Below, in pieces: positions 28,756 to 37,941 of a DNA stretch of 54,301 nucleotides. This DNA is from an uncultured Clostridia bacterium (GTDB taxonomy: Bacteria; Bacillota; Clostridia; Oscillospirales; Ruminococcaceae). Below the pieces are notes generated by a model. The model saw nothing but the letters and a program-made list of their open reading frames with translations. It was not told the DNA's origin and did not search any database. The position numbers were made by a program, and so were the translations under genes. The stretch is taken from positions 1-54,301 of the forward strand of contig CANQVG010000013.1 of assembly GCA_947627235.1 (NCBI GenBank). Reading direction: 5' to 3'. The first letter of the stretch is position 1. Every line of letters begins with the position of its first letter.

Positions 28756-29694
28756 ATGGCTGAAAAAGCAAAATTCAAGACCCAGATAGGCGGTCAGGCG
28801 CTTATCGAGGGTGTTATGATGCGCGGACCCGAGGTCGAGGCGATGGCGGTGAGACTGCCGAGCGGCGAAATGGACGTCGAGCAGTGGAACCTAAAGCCCG
28901 CGAAATGGTACCGCAAGACACCGTTTATCAGAGGACCTTTCAACTTTGTTGTTTCGATGGTCGACGGTTACAAATGTCTCTCGAAGTCGGCGGACAAGTC
29001 GATGCAGGGAATCGAGGAGGAGCCGTCGAAGTTTGAAAAGTGGCTGACCGATAAGCTGGGTGACAAGCTTATGGCGATAATTATGGTCATAGCCTCGGTA
29101 CTCGGCGTGGCTATGGCGCTTGCGCTGTTCATATGGCTCCCCGCGCTTATAACAAAGGGAATCTCGCTTCTTGTCGCGCTGCCCGACTTCGCAAAAACCT
29201 GCATAGAGGGCGTCATAAAGATAGCCATTTTCATCGGATATATCGCTCTTACCGCGCTTCTAAAAGACATACGCCGCACCTATGAGTATCACGGCGCCGA
29301 ACACAAGACGATAGCCTGCTACGAGGCCGGCGACGAGCTGACCGTTGAGAACGTTAAGAAGCACTGCCGCTTCCATCCCCGCTGCGGGACTTCGTTTATG
29401 TTCCTCGTGCTGTTTATAAGCATAATCGTATTCACCGTTTTCAGGGTGCCGTGGGACAATATCGCTCTCAGGGTGCTGATAAAACTGTGCGTTCTTCCGG
29501 TGATAGTTTCGCTCGCGTACGAACTTATAAAGCTCGCCGGCAGATACGACAATATCTTCACAAAGATAGTTTCCGCACCGGGGCTCTGGATACAGCGTCT
29601 CACCACCCGCGAACCCGACGATTCTCAGATAGAGTGCGCCATAGCGGCGTTCAAGCCCTGCATCCCCAAGGAAAAAGGTGCGGATAAGTGGTAA
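28756..29694 (+). CDS. DUF1385 family membrane protein
   Basis: The 312-residue protein starts with KTQIGGQALIEGVMMRGPE, the hallmark of DUF1385 (Bacillus YqhQ type). It has two membrane regions around ~105-165 and ~210-250, and between them the conserved EYHGAEHKTIACYE and RFHPRCGTSF, whose His and Cys could bind a metal. The biochemical role is unknown. It starts one base after the kinase stop and overlaps prmC by seven bases. DUF1385-prmC is a common Clostridia pairing. Confidence 0.92.
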   Translation: MAEKAKFKTQIGGQALIEGVMMRGPEVEAMAVRLPSGEMDVEQWNLKPAKWYRKTPFIRGPFNFVVSMVDGYKCLSKSADKSMQGIEEEPSKFEKWLTDKLGDKLMAIIMVIASVLGVAMALALFIWLPALITKGISLLVALPDFAKTCIEGVIKIAIFIGYIALTALLKDIRRTYEYHGAEHKTIACYEAGDELTVENVKKHCRFHPRCGTSFMFLVLFISIIVFTVFRVPWDNIALRVLIKLCVLPVIVSLAYELIKLAGRYDNIFTKIVSAPGLWIQRLTTREPDDSQIECAIAAFKPCIPKEKGADKW

Positions 29695-30524
29695 AACGGC
29701 TTTTTCGTGAGCTTACCGGCTGTTTATCCGGGATTACTCAGGACGCGCGCTTTGAGGCGGACGTGATTTTTCAGACCGTCTTCGGACGCGACTGGCGACT
29801 TAGGGAGCTTTCCGGAAAGCTTGCAAAACCGTCTGTCGCGGAGCTTGAAAGGCTCAGGGAGCTTTCAAAAAGGCGTCTTTTGGGCGAACCGCTGCAATAT
29901 ATCGTCGGAGAATGGGAATTTTACGGGCTTAGGCTTAAGGTCTCAAAGGGAGTGCTGATACCGCGGCAGGACACCGAGCGGCTTGTCGACGTTTCGCTTG
30001 AGCTGATAAAGGATATCTCGTCTCCGCGCGTACTCGACCTCTGCTCCGGCACGGGATGCGTCGCTCTCGCGATAAAAAGCCGCCGTGCAGACGCCGATAT
30101 GACGGCGCTCGAACTCATACCCGAGGCGTATGAGGTGCTTTCGGAAAACTGCCGCAGATACGGCGGCGTGACACCTCTTTGCGCCGACGCGCTCGCTGAA
30201 AAAACTGCCGAAGGCTTTTCGGGGCTCGACCTAATTACCGCAAACCCGCCGTATCTTGACGCCGATGATATGAAAAATCTTCAGCGCGAAGTGAAATTTG
30301 AGCCTAAAACAGCGCTTTTCGGCGGCGATGACGGTCTGGATTTTTACCGCGCGTTCGCGAAAATATGGCGCGGCGCACTGCGCGAGGGCGGTTACATTGC
30401 GCTTGAAATAGGGTTGGGTCAGAAGGAAGCGGTAGGTCTTATTTTCAAAAAAGCCGGCTGGCGTGAGGTTCGCTTTGAAGACGACCTGACGGGAAAGCCG
30501 CGTGTGGCGACGGCACAGAAATAA
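29688..30524 (+). CDS. prmC: Peptide chain release factor N5-glutamine methyltransferase
   Basis: PrmC (HemK) methylates the Gln of the GGQ motif in release factors RF1 and RF2. The 278-residue protein has the helical N-terminal domain with EPLQYIVGEWEFYG (67-80), the SAM site LDLCSGTGCVALAI (117-129) and the catalytic NPPY (186-189). The GTG start lies inside the end of the DUF1385 gene. The stop codon lies in a hairpin, 30521-30544. prfA, often beside it, is not here. Confidence 0.94.
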   Translation: MVKRLFRELTGCLSGITQDARFEADVIFQTVFGRDWRLRELSGKLAKPSVAELERLRELSKRRLLGEPLQYIVGEWEFYGLRLKVSKGVLIPRQDTERLVDVSLELIKDISSPRVLDLCSGTGCVALAIKSRRADADMTALELIPEAYEVLSENCRRYGGVTPLCADALAEKTAEGFSGLDLITANPPYLDADDMKNLQREVKFEPKTALFGGDDGLDFYRAFAKIWRGALREGGYIALEIGLGQKEAVGLIFKKAGWREVRFEDDLTGKPRVATAQK

Positions 30525-30544
30525 GTCCGTATTTTCGGACTTAT
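30521..30544 (+). terminator. Hairpin at the prmC stop codon
   Basis: ATAAGTCCG / CGGACTTAT is a perfect stem with a six-base loop that includes the prmC stop. It has no T-run, so it may be a weak terminator or an mRNA 3' end protector. Confidence 0.45.
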
Positions 30545-30608
30545 GATATGATATCGTATATATGGGCGGCACGCCCGAATGTGAAATATATTTTACGGAG
30601 GACAGATT

Positions 30609-31796
30609 ATGGCAAGTAAAAAACCCGCCGAAAAAAAGGCAATGCCGATAGCGGCAACCAAGGAGGAAAAGCAGAAGGCTCTCGAGACGGCGATTCAGCA
30701 GCTTGAGAAGACTTACGGTGCGGGCGCGGTTATGCGTCTCGGGCAGACTCAGACCCTCAACGTCGAGGCTATATCCACGGGTTCGCTTACCCTCGATATG
30801 GCGCTCGGGATAGGCGGCGTGCCGAGAGGAAGGATAGTTGAGATATACGGTCCCGAAAGCTCGGGCAAGACCACCGTAGCGCTTCACATAATCGCCGAAG
30901 CTCAGAAGCTGGGCGGCGAGGTGGCGTTCATCGACGTTGAGCACGCGTTGGACCCCGTTTATGCCGAGCAGCTCGGTGTCAACATTGACTCGATGCTTGT
31001 CTCTCAGCCCGACAGCGGTGAGCAGGCGCTTGAAATCGCCGAGGCGTTGGTCCGTTCAGGAGCTATTGACGTTATAGTTCTCGACTCGGTCGCAGCAATG
31101 GTCACTCGCGCCGAAATCGACGGCGAAATGGGCGACACTCACGTCGGACAGCTTGCGAGGCTTATGTCTCAGGCGATGAGAAAGCTCACAAGCGTGATTT
31201 CAAAGTCAAACTGCGTTGCGATATTCATAAATCAGGTTCGCGACAAAATAGGAGTTATATACGGTAACCCCGAAACCACTCCCGGCGGACGCGCTCTCAA
31301 GTTTTACTCCTCGGTCAGAATCGAGGTCAGAAAGGGCGAGCTTTTGAAGAACGGTTCGGAGCCGATAGGCAACCGCACCCGCTGCAAGGTTGTGAAGAAT
31401 AAAGTCGCCCCGCCGTTCAAGGAAGCCGAGTTCGATATGATTTACGGAAAGGGCATTTCGCGTATCGGCGAGATAGTCGACCTCGCGACCGACCTCGATA
31501 TCATACACAAGTCGGGCGCGTGGTTCAGTTACGACGGCAACAAGATAGGTCAGGGACGCGAAAACACCAAGACGTTTCTTGCGGAACACCCCGATATCCG
31601 CGACGAGATTGAGAAGAAGATACTCAGCAACCGCGACGCCGTTGTGATAGCCACAAAGAACGCGAGAAAGGAAGCCGAGCTGAGCGCTGCGGCGTCTTCG
31701 GCGGCTGCGGCTCAAAACAGCGGAAACGGCGGGTTCTCCGTGGTAGTAGACCCCGAGGACGATTTTGAGGAATTTACTCCCGTGACCGAGGAGTAA
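30609..31796 (+). CDS. recA: Recombinase RecA
   Basis: RecA forms filaments on single-stranded DNA for strand exchange and SOS signalling. The 395-residue protein has Walker A GPESSGKT (81-88), [19 protein letters not shown] (loop L1 region), the L2 region [20 protein letters not shown] and an acidic C-terminal tail. The N-terminus is ~15 residues longer than usual and Lys-rich. AAGGAGG-like GGAGGA precedes the ATG. The leader holds a GGGCG-GCA-CGCCC hairpin (30564-30576). I see no Firmicutes LexA box (GAACNNNNGTTC) upstream. Confidence 0.98.
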   Translation: MASKKPAEKKAMPIAATKEEKQKALETAIQQLEKTYGAGAVMRLGQTQTLNVEAISTGSLTLDMALGIGGVPRGRIVEIYGPESSGKTTVALHIIAEAQKLGGEVAFIDVEHALDPVYAEQLGVNIDSMLVSQPDSGEQALEIAEALVRSGAIDVIVLDSVAAMVTRAEIDGEMGDTHVGQLARLMSQAMRKLTSVISKSNCVAIFINQVRDKIGVIYGNPETTPGGRALKFYSSVRIEVRKGELLKNGSEPIGNRTRCKVVKNKVAPPFKEAEFDMIYGKGISRIGEIVDLATDLDIIHKSGAWFSYDGNKIGQGRENTKTFLAEHPDIRDEIEKKILSNRDAVVIATKNARKEAELSAAASSAAAAQNSGNGGFSVVVDPEDDFEEFTPVTEE

Positions 31797-31797
31797 T

Positions 31798-32409
31798 ATG
31801 GATTACAGAGTCGAGGAGGTCTCGCAATTCAAAGGCGAGACCCTCAGAATTGATTTTGACTGCCGCGAGCCGATTTTTATAAACTCGTCGGTGGCAGGAA
31901 GTCTCGGCATACGTGCGGGGAAGCTTATGAGCGAGGAGGACGTTGAGGACGCCGTCAGGCGCAACGATTTCCGCCGTGCCCGCGAGAGGGCGCTGTATCT
32001 TCTTGACGAGCGCGACTACGGTTACGTCGAGATGTTTAAAAAGCTCGAAAACAATTATCCGGAGGAAATCTGCTACGGTGTGGTCAACGACCTTGCGCGT
32101 CTCGGGCTTATTGACGACAGAAGATATGCCGCAAAGTGCGCGGAGTATTTTCTGACCCGCAAGCTCTGGGGCAAATACCGCGCCCGCGAGGAAATGCGCC
32201 GCAGGGGGATTCCCGCCGAGCTTATAGACGAAGCGCTTGAGGAATACGACGACGGCAGCCAAGACAGACTGCGGGAGCTTGTGGAAAAGAAGTATGCGCG
32301 CAAGCTTTCGGAGGAGAACGGGGTAAACAAGGTAAAGGCGGCGCTTGCGCGTCAGGGGTTTTCCTACGACGAAATTAAGCGTGTGCTTGCCGAATATGAG
32401 GAGGAGTAA
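31798..32409 (+). CDS. recX: RecA regulatory protein RecX
   Basis: RecX limits RecA filament growth. The 203-residue protein is all-helical with the repeated three-helix pattern, RARERALYLLDERDYGYVEMFKKLE and LGLIDDRRYAAKCAEYFLTRKLWGKYRAREEMRRRGI, then QGFSYDEIKRVL near the end. The ATG lies one base after the recA stop, so the two are translated together. AGGAG lies inside the recA end. Confidence 0.93.
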   Translation: MDYRVEEVSQFKGETLRIDFDCREPIFINSSVAGSLGIRAGKLMSEEDVEDAVRRNDFRRARERALYLLDERDYGYVEMFKKLENNYPEEICYGVVNDLARLGLIDDRRYAAKCAEYFLTRKLWGKYRAREEMRRRGIPAELIDEALEEYDDGSQDRLRELVEKKYARKLSEENGVNKVKAALARQGFSYDEIKRVLAEYEEE

Positions 32410-32410
32410 A

Positions 32411-33748
32411 ATGTCGGTGAGAGTGGGACTGGTGTCGCTGGGATGCCCGAAAAATCAGGTCGACGCCGAGCATATCGTCTATAATCTCCGCGAGGAGGGC
32501 TATGAAATAATCCCAGACGCCGCGCTTGCTGACGTCGCGGTGATAAACACCTGCGGCTTTATCGAGAGCGCCAAGCAGGAAGCAATAGACACGATACTTG
32601 AGTTCTGCACCTTAAAGTCGGAGGGGAGAATAAAAGCGGTAGTAGTTACCGGCTGTCTCGCCGAAAGGTATAAATCCGAAATAAGAAGCGAGCTTCCCGA
32701 GGTGGACGCCGTTGTAGGACTCGGCGCCAATGAGCTTTTGGGCGAGATAATAAAAAAAGTCCTTGCAGGTGAGACCGTCGATATGGGCGGCGACAAGTAT
32801 TCGATGATAATAGATGCCCGCAGGATTGTCTCAACCGAGACATTTGCCTATCTCAAAATAGCGGAGGGGTGCGACAATCACTGTACATACTGCGCCATAC
32901 CTTCAATACGCGGCAGGCTCAGGAGCCGCAGAATCGAGAGCATTGTCGACGAGGCGAAATGGCTTGCAAAGGTTGGTTTTAAAGAGATAATCCTTGTCGC
33001 TCAGGACACTACCGTCTACGGTCTCGACCTCTACGGCAGACCTATGATATGCGAGCTTCTTGGGGAGCTTTGCAAAATCGACGGACTGAAGTGGATACGC
33101 ACTCTGTACAGTTATCCCGAGCGCATCACCGACGAGCTTATAGACCTCATCGCTTCGGAGGAAAAACTCGTGAAGTATCTCGACATTCCGATTCAGCACT
33201 GCTGCGACCGGATTCTTAAGCGTATGAACAGAAAGAGTACCAAGGCAGAGCTTGTGAGTCTCGTAAAAAAGCTCCGTGAGCGGATACCCGGAGTGGTTCT
33301 CAGGACCACGCTCATCGCGGGCTTCCCGGGGGAGACCGAGGAGGAATTTGAGGAGCTGTGCGAGTTTGTCAACGAAATGCGCTTTGACCGTCTCGGATGC
33401 TTTGCATATTCTCAGGAGGAGGGAACCCCTGCCGCGCTCCTGCCCGACCAGATTGACGATGATGAAAAAATCCGCCGCGCGGAGATAGTCACCGATACGC
33501 AGATGCTTATAAGCGACAGGCTCAATTCCGACCGCATAGGGCAGGATATCGAGGTGGTAGTCGAAGGCTGGGACAAGTGGGCAGACTGCTACTTCGGCAG
33601 AAGCTTTGCCGAGGCTCCCGAGATTGACGGAAAGATATTCTTTACGTCAGAGAACCCGCGCACCGTCGGAGAGTATGTGAAGGTCCGCATCGGTGAGACT
33701 ATGGATTATGACCTGTTAGGAAGTGTTATAAATGAACCTGCCGAATAA
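32411..33748 (+). CDS. rimO: Ribosomal protein S12 methylthiotransferase
   Basis: RimO is a radical-SAM enzyme that methylthiolates an aspartate of ribosomal protein S12. The 445-residue protein has the N-terminal MTTase domain (SLGCPKNQVDAE, NTCGFIESAKQEAIDTI), the radical-SAM cluster CDNHCTYCAIPSIRG, the RimO-like RGRLRSR and a C-terminal TRAM domain. NQVDAE replaces the usual NLVDSE. The frame is open 22 codons upstream, but the ATG at 32411 follows GAGGAGGAG and begins the conserved protein. It overlaps pgsA by 17 bases. Confidence 0.95.
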   Translation: MSVRVGLVSLGCPKNQVDAEHIVYNLREEGYEIIPDAALADVAVINTCGFIESAKQEAIDTILEFCTLKSEGRIKAVVVTGCLAERYKSEIRSELPEVDAVVGLGANELLGEIIKKVLAGETVDMGGDKYSMIIDARRIVSTETFAYLKIAEGCDNHCTYCAIPSIRGRLRSRRIESIVDEAKWLAKVGFKEIILVAQDTTVYGLDLYGRPMICELLGELCKIDGLKWIRTLYSYPERITDELIDLIASEEKLVKYLDIPIQHCCDRILKRMNRKSTKAELVSLVKKLRERIPGVVLRTTLIAGFPGETEEEFEELCEFVNEMRFDRLGCFAYSQEEGTPAALLPDQIDDDEKIRRAEIVTDTQMLISDRLNSDRIGQDIEVVVEGWDKWADCYFGRSFAEAPEIDGKIFFTSENPRTVGEYVKVRIGETMDYDLLGSVINEPAE

Positions 33749-34295
33749 GCTCACTCTTTTAAGAGTTATTCTGATACCGTTTTTTGTACTGTTTTTGCTG
33801 TGGCATTTCACGGCGTGGAACGTTTTGATATCGCTTGCGATATTTGCCGCGGCGTCGCTGACGGACCTCTTTGACGGCAAAATAGCGCGCAAGCGCGGTC
33901 TTGTGACCGACTTCGGGAAGTTTCTCGACCCCCTTGCCGACAAAGCGCTTGTAATGGCGGCGCTCGTCGGGTTTGTGGGACTTGGGTGGTGTTCGGCGGT
34001 AGCGGTTATGATAATTTTGTTCCGCGAGTTTATGGTATCCGCTCTGCGGCTCGTGGTGAAATCCGGCGACGGAGTTGTGGTGCCGGCGGGGTGGTTCGGA
34101 AAGATAAAAACCGCCTTTACTATGACTTCTGTTATTGTGATACTGCTTTTGCGCGGGATTGAAGCGCTGGGTGCTGCGGTTCCGTATATTTACGCCGTTT
34201 CCGCAGTGCTTATATGGGCTTCGGCGGCACTGACCGTCGGCTCCGGGCTTCAGTATCTCAAGGCGTACTGGAAGGTAATCGACCCGAATAAATGA
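33732..34295 (+). CDS. pgsA: CDP-diacylglycerol--glycerol-3-phosphate 3-phosphatidyltransferase
   Basis: PgsA makes phosphatidylglycerol phosphate, the first step to phosphatidylglycerol, in the membrane. The 187-residue protein has four to five helices and the CDP-alcohol phosphotransferase motif D-G-x2-A-R-x8-G-x3-D-x3-D, seen as DLFDGKIAR then GKFLDPLADK. The ATG lies inside the end of rimO. rimO-pgsA is a common Firmicutes order. It is the last gene of the recA operon. Confidence 0.95.
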   Translation: MNLPNKLTLLRVILIPFFVLFLLWHFTAWNVLISLAIFAAASLTDLFDGKIARKRGLVTDFGKFLDPLADKALVMAALVGFVGLGWCSAVAVMIILFREFMVSALRLVVKSGDGVVVPAGWFGKIKTAFTMTSVIVILLLRGIEALGAAVPYIYAVSAVLIWASAALTVGSGLQYLKAYWKVIDPNK

Positions 34296-34319
34296 GCAGG
34301 TGAGCGTTCGTTTTGAGTT

Positions 34320-34500
34320 CATAAAATAAAAAGTTTTCGGTCGAGCCTTTTTCAAAAGGCTCGCGGGGTCGAGGGGCGGCACCCCTCGGCGCAGCCCGCA
34401 GGCTGCGAAATCCTTGCGCAGCGAAGCGCAGGAGGGTAGGCAAAACAGTCCAGCGGACTGTTTTGCCGTAGGGAACCCTCGCCGGGGGTTCCCTGAAAAA
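34320..34500 (+). repeat. Intergenic repeat family E, copy 2 (longest)
   Basis: This ~180-base element fills most of the gap between pgsA and the first GH5 gene. In order it has an A/T start, GAGCCTTTT/AAAAGGCTC, GAGGGG/CCCCTC, GCAGCC/GGCTGC, CTTGCGC/GCGCAGG, CAAAACAGTCC-AGC-GGACTGTTTTG and GGGAACCC/GGGTTCCC hairpins. Its first ~85 bases match 1-86 on the opposite strand. Parts of it also match 37942-38065. There is no coding signal. Confidence 0.85.
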
Positions 34501-34547
34501 TGTGCTGAGTGCATATTCCTAATGAGCATAAAATTATTGACATATTC

Positions 34548-34580
34548 AAAGAACCGAATTATAATAAATTCGGTTCTTTT
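34548..34580 (+). terminator. Terminator between repeat E and the GH5 gene
   Basis: AAAGAACCGAATT / AATTCGGTTCTTT is a perfect 13-base stem ending in T4. It ends any transcript running through the repeat from pgsA. Confidence 0.9.
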
Positions 34581-34629
34581 GTTAATATTCTGTAACGATA
34601 TTGCAGTTTTTCGAAAGGAAGATGTAAAT

Positions 34630-35811
34630 ATGAAAAAGCTGCTTGCGCTTATTACAGCATTTCTGCTGACGGTCTTGTCCGCCTCCTGCTCGTCCGGCGG
34701 AGCTGCCTCAAATGTCCATTCCGACCCGACCGCAGATTCGGAAAAATACACCGTATCAGAGCTTATGGAGCAGATGAAAATAGGCTGGAACCTCGGTAAC
34801 ACCCTTGACGCTCCAGAGGGCGAAACGGCTTGGGGTCAGCCGGTCACCACTCACGAGATGATAGATAAGATCCACGAACTCGGATTTAATACAATTCGTA
34901 TTCCCGTGTCGTGGGGACTCCACACGAGCGGCGCGCCCGATTATACCGTAGACGCCGATTTTATGGACAGGGTCGAGGAGGTAGTCAACTACGCGCTCGA
35001 CAACGATATGTTTGTCATTATCAATTCTCATCACGACAACGATTATTACTACCCCTCGCGCGAGCACGAGGAGGAGACCTATAACTACATAGAAAAGCTC
35101 TGGACGCAGATTGCAGAACGCTTTAAGGATTACGACCAGCACCTTATTTTCCAGTCTATGAACGAGCCGCGGCTGACCGGTACCAACTACGAGTGGTGGA
35201 TAGACTATAATAACCGGCAGTGTCTTGACGCGCTCGAAATCATCAGCAACTGCAATCAGAAGTTTCTGAACGCCGTGCGGGCCTCCGGCGGAAAAAATGC
35301 CGACCGCTTCCTTTTGTGCGGGGTATACTGCGGTTCGCCCTACTATTCCTTACAGGAGCCGTATAAGCTCCCCGAGGACACCGTAGAGGGAAAGCTTCTG
35401 GTATCCGTTCACGCATATAGTCCCTACAATCTGGCTATGAACGCCGATATGAGATACACCGAGTTTGACCAAGCCTGCCGCAGCGACATCGACGATTTTA
35501 TGACAAAGCATTACGAGAAGTATGTCAAAAACGGCGTCGGTGTGATAATAGACGAAATGGGAATTATCAACAAGAACAACCCATATGCCCGTCAGGACTG
35601 GGCGACGTATTATGTCGCGAAGGCAAAGAGTCTCGGCATTGTCTGCTGCTGGTGGGACAACGGAGGAATCAATACCGGTTCCGAGTCGTTCGGGCTGTTT
35701 GACAGAACAAAGCTCGAGATTTATCCCTCCGGAAAAGCCCCTTATAACGGGCTGATGGCAGGACTTGAGACTCCTCTTGACGAGATAAAGTTTTCGGAGC
35801 CTGAAAAATAG
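34630..35811 (+). CDS. Secreted lipoprotein endoglucanase-like glycoside hydrolase, family 5
   Basis: The 393-residue enzyme has a signal peptide ending in LSASC (Cys20, lipobox), so it is tethered outside the membrane. The GH5 barrel starts with KIGWNLGNTLDAPEGETAWG (50-69). The acid/base is E179 in QSMNEPRL and the nucleophile is E309 in IIDEMGI. HHDND (134-138) and CCWWDNGG are also typical. Substrates of this subfamily are beta-1,4-glucans such as cellulose, xyloglucan or mixed-linkage glucan. AAGGAAG precedes the ATG. It is followed 24 bases later by a related gene lacking the signal peptide. Confidence 0.93.
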   Translation: MKKLLALITAFLLTVLSASCSSGGAASNVHSDPTADSEKYTVSELMEQMKIGWNLGNTLDAPEGETAWGQPVTTHEMIDKIHELGFNTIRIPVSWGLHTSGAPDYTVDADFMDRVEEVVNYALDNDMFVIINSHHDNDYYYPSREHEEETYNYIEKLWTQIAERFKDYDQHLIFQSMNEPRLTGTNYEWWIDYNNRQCLDALEIISNCNQKFLNAVRASGGKNADRFLLCGVYCGSPYYSLQEPYKLPEDTVEGKLLVSVHAYSPYNLAMNADMRYTEFDQACRSDIDDFMTKHYEKYVKNGVGVIIDEMGIINKNNPYARQDWATYYVAKAKSLGIVCCWWDNGGINTGSESFGLFDRTKLEIYPSGKAPYNGLMAGLETPLDEIKFSEPEK

Positions 35812-35835
35812 GCGCTTTTGTGAAAGGAGTCGGAT

Positions 35836-36849
35836 ATGGACAGACAGGAAGCAATGCGGTTTGCAGAAAAAATCGGACTCGGCTGGAACCTCGGCAACAC
35901 TCTCGACGCGCCGATGGGAGAGACTTCTTGGCACAACCCTGTTACAACGCGTGAGATGATTCTCAAAATACACAGTCTCGGGTTTAATACTCTCAGGCTC
36001 CCTGTATCGTGGCACCGCCATATGGACGAAAGCTTCAGGATTGACGCCGAGTGGCTCGACAGGGTAAACGAGGTCGTAGACTACGCCTACGGCGACGGAA
36101 TGTATGTGATTCTCAATACCCACCACGACGACATCTGCTTTCAGCCCACCGCAGAGGGCTTTGAACACGGAAAGAGCTATCTTAGGGCTTTGTGGTCGCA
36201 GCTTACTTCTCGCTTTGAGGGATACGGCGAACGGCTGATATTTGAAGCGATGAACGAGCCGAGAATATTGCGCAGCAAATATGAGTGGAAGCTCGATTTT
36301 TCTGAGAAGGTTTGCCTTGACGCGCTGGAATACGTCAACAAATACAATCAGATTTTTGTAAACACCGTAAGAGCCGGTGAGAAGGGCGAGCCGCGGCTTC
36401 TGATGACGCCCTCTTATGACGCCGCGCCGCATCACGCATATATTCCGGAGTTCAGGGTCGCAAACGACCCGGCGGACAGGCTGATAGTTTCGGTTCATTC
36501 CTATGAGCCTATCGACCTCTGCCTCACGCCTAAGCAGGATATCCGAGAGTTTAACGCCGAGGGCGAGCAGATTATAGACAGCTTTACCCAAAAGCTGTAT
36601 GACCGTTTTATTGCAAACGGGATTCCCGTCGTAATCGGCGAAATGGGCATTTGGGACAAGAATAATCCCGACGATAGATACAGGTGGGCGAAATATTTTG
36701 TGAGACGTGCGCGCGAGTGCAAAATAGCCTGCTGTTGGTGGGACAACGGCGGCAGGGAATATAAGCTTTTTGACCGTGAGAATCTGAGAGTCTGTGAGTG
36801 CGCAGAGCCGGTAATGCGCGGTCTGCTCGAGGGACTGAATAGCGAATAA
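35836..36849 (+). CDS. Cytosolic glycoside hydrolase, family 5
   Basis: The 337-residue enzyme is closely related to the preceding one: GLGWNLGNTLDAPMGETSW (14-32), acid/base E141 in EAMNEPRI, nucleophile E269 in VIGEMGIW, and CCWWDNGG. It lacks a signal peptide and lipobox, so it should act inside the cell on short imported beta-glucans. The two genes look like a tandem duplication specialised for outside and inside. GAAAGGAG precedes the ATG. The end is convergent with the GT8 gene, and the ~100-base gap shows no clear terminator. Confidence 0.92.
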   Translation: MDRQEAMRFAEKIGLGWNLGNTLDAPMGETSWHNPVTTREMILKIHSLGFNTLRLPVSWHRHMDESFRIDAEWLDRVNEVVDYAYGDGMYVILNTHHDDICFQPTAEGFEHGKSYLRALWSQLTSRFEGYGERLIFEAMNEPRILRSKYEWKLDFSEKVCLDALEYVNKYNQIFVNTVRAGEKGEPRLLMTPSYDAAPHHAYIPEFRVANDPADRLIVSVHSYEPIDLCLTPKQDIREFNAEGEQIIDSFTQKLYDRFIANGIPVVIGEMGIWDKNNPDDRYRWAKYFVRRARECKIACCWWDNGGREYKLFDRENLRVCECAEPVMRGLLEGLNSE

Positions 36850-36953
36850 GATGATATTTCAGTCCCCTTTCAGGGAGAGGACCTGTTTATATGGGTCAGG
36901 CGGAATATGCAAAGCCGAAAAGGAGTCATGGCGTTTTTGCACCGGCGGAGGGT

Positions 36954-37790
36954 TTAAATCTCTGACTCGGACTTCATTTTTGCGACAGCTTCTTTGTAAA
37001 AAACGTCAAGCTGACCGTGGTAGTTTTCTTTCCAGGGCTTGTTGCGCCCGCAGTAATGAATAATAATTGCGTTTTTGCGTATCCATTCAAGATTAAGAGA
37101 CTTCTCAAACGGCGCGTGAAGCTGATACAGACGCTCGGTCATATTGTAGCGGAAAGCGTCAAGAGCATAGATTTTGCTGCCATAAAGCGCGCTGATAATG
37201 TCCTGATCCGGCAGCATTAAAAAATTCTTTCTCTTTTCGATAAATCGGAGAACCTCCGCATAATCCTGTTCTTTTCTTAAAAGCGAGAGATTCATCATCA
37301 TAACGCCGGAATTGATGTATGGGCTGTCTTCGTCCATATCAAGCCTCAGAGCGTTGGCTTTTTGCAGCAAAAGACCTGTGTGCGACGCAGCGGCGAAGTA
37401 ATAATCGTCCATCTGCATACGATACAGATTGAGCAGCGAGCCGTTTATCACAAGGTCGGGGTCGAGATAAAGCACGCGGTCTACGGTCTTGGGCAGATAA
37501 TGCGCGGCGAAGATTCTGAAATAAATTTCTCTCGGGTAACGCTGAGTTGTGGGAGCGTCGCCGAGGGCAAGGTCTTTTATTTGTATCGGAATAAGAATAC
37601 CGTTTTCTCCGATTACACTTTTTGTTGGAAGCAGAGCGTTCTCGCGTATTTCGGAGTGGAGCAGGTACACGTTAAAACGGCAGTCGGGGTTAAAGCGTAT
37701 AAGTGTGGAAAGCATTACGTTCAGGTATGGGATATAGTTCTCGTCCAGCGTAACGAGGATATTCATTTCATTTTTTTCGGCTTGATTCAT
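36954..37790 (-). CDS. Glycosyltransferase family 8
   Basis: The 278-residue cytosolic glycosyltransferase transfers a sugar from a nucleotide sugar, typically glucose or galactose, to a cell-surface glycan. It has the GT-A start MNILVTLDENYIPYLNVMLSTL, the metal-binding DxD in YLDPDLVI, INSGVMMMNL, PDQDIIS and the C-terminal HYCGRNKPWKE (usual: HFxGxxKPW). The frame is open further upstream, but the ATG at 37790 has AGGAG eight bases before it. Acceptor unknown. It is alone and convergent with the GH5 pair. Confidence 0.93.
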   Translation of the reverse strand: MNQAEKNEMNILVTLDENYIPYLNVMLSTLIRFNPDCRFNVYLLHSEIRENALLPTKSVIGENGILIPIQIKDLALGDAPTTQRYPREIYFRIFAAHYLPKTVDRVLYLDPDLVINGSLLNLYRMQMDDYYFAAASHTGLLLQKANALRLDMDEDSPYINSGVMMMNLSLLRKEQDYAEVLRFIEKRKNFLMLPDQDIISALYGSKIYALDAFRYNMTERLYQLHAPFEKSLNLEWIRKNAIIIHYCGRNKPWKENYHGQLDVFYKEAVAKMKSESEI

Positions 37791-37845
37791 TTTGTTCACT
37801 CCTGAAATAGGCTCATTTTCGGGCGACCGTACCCGATTATTTAAC

Positions 37846-37851
37846 ATTATA
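37846..37851 (-). promoter_or_regulatory. Extended -10 promoter of the GT8 gene
   Basis: On the minus strand TGGTATAAT gives an extended -10 element. The -35 region is poor. Confidence 0.5.
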
Positions 37852-37941
37852 CCACCTGAAAGTGAAGAAATCCATAGTTTGTTAAGGCGATTTATCAAGT
37901 GTTTGCTTTCTGACAGACGAATGCAGGGGAGGGTTCACACA

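Noticed and set aside
30564-30576. GNA-loop hairpin in the recA leader as a further mosaic element
   Set aside because: It is a single 13-base hairpin without the GGCGAAGCC ends, so it is not counted as a family member.
30530-30608. LexA/SOS box upstream of recA
   Set aside because: No GAACNNNNGTTC-like palindrome was found there, so no SOS operator is claimed.
35350-36591. 413-codon minus-strand frame across both GH5 genes
   Set aside because: It spans the gap between two well supported genes on the other strand and has no domain signal. It is a shadow.
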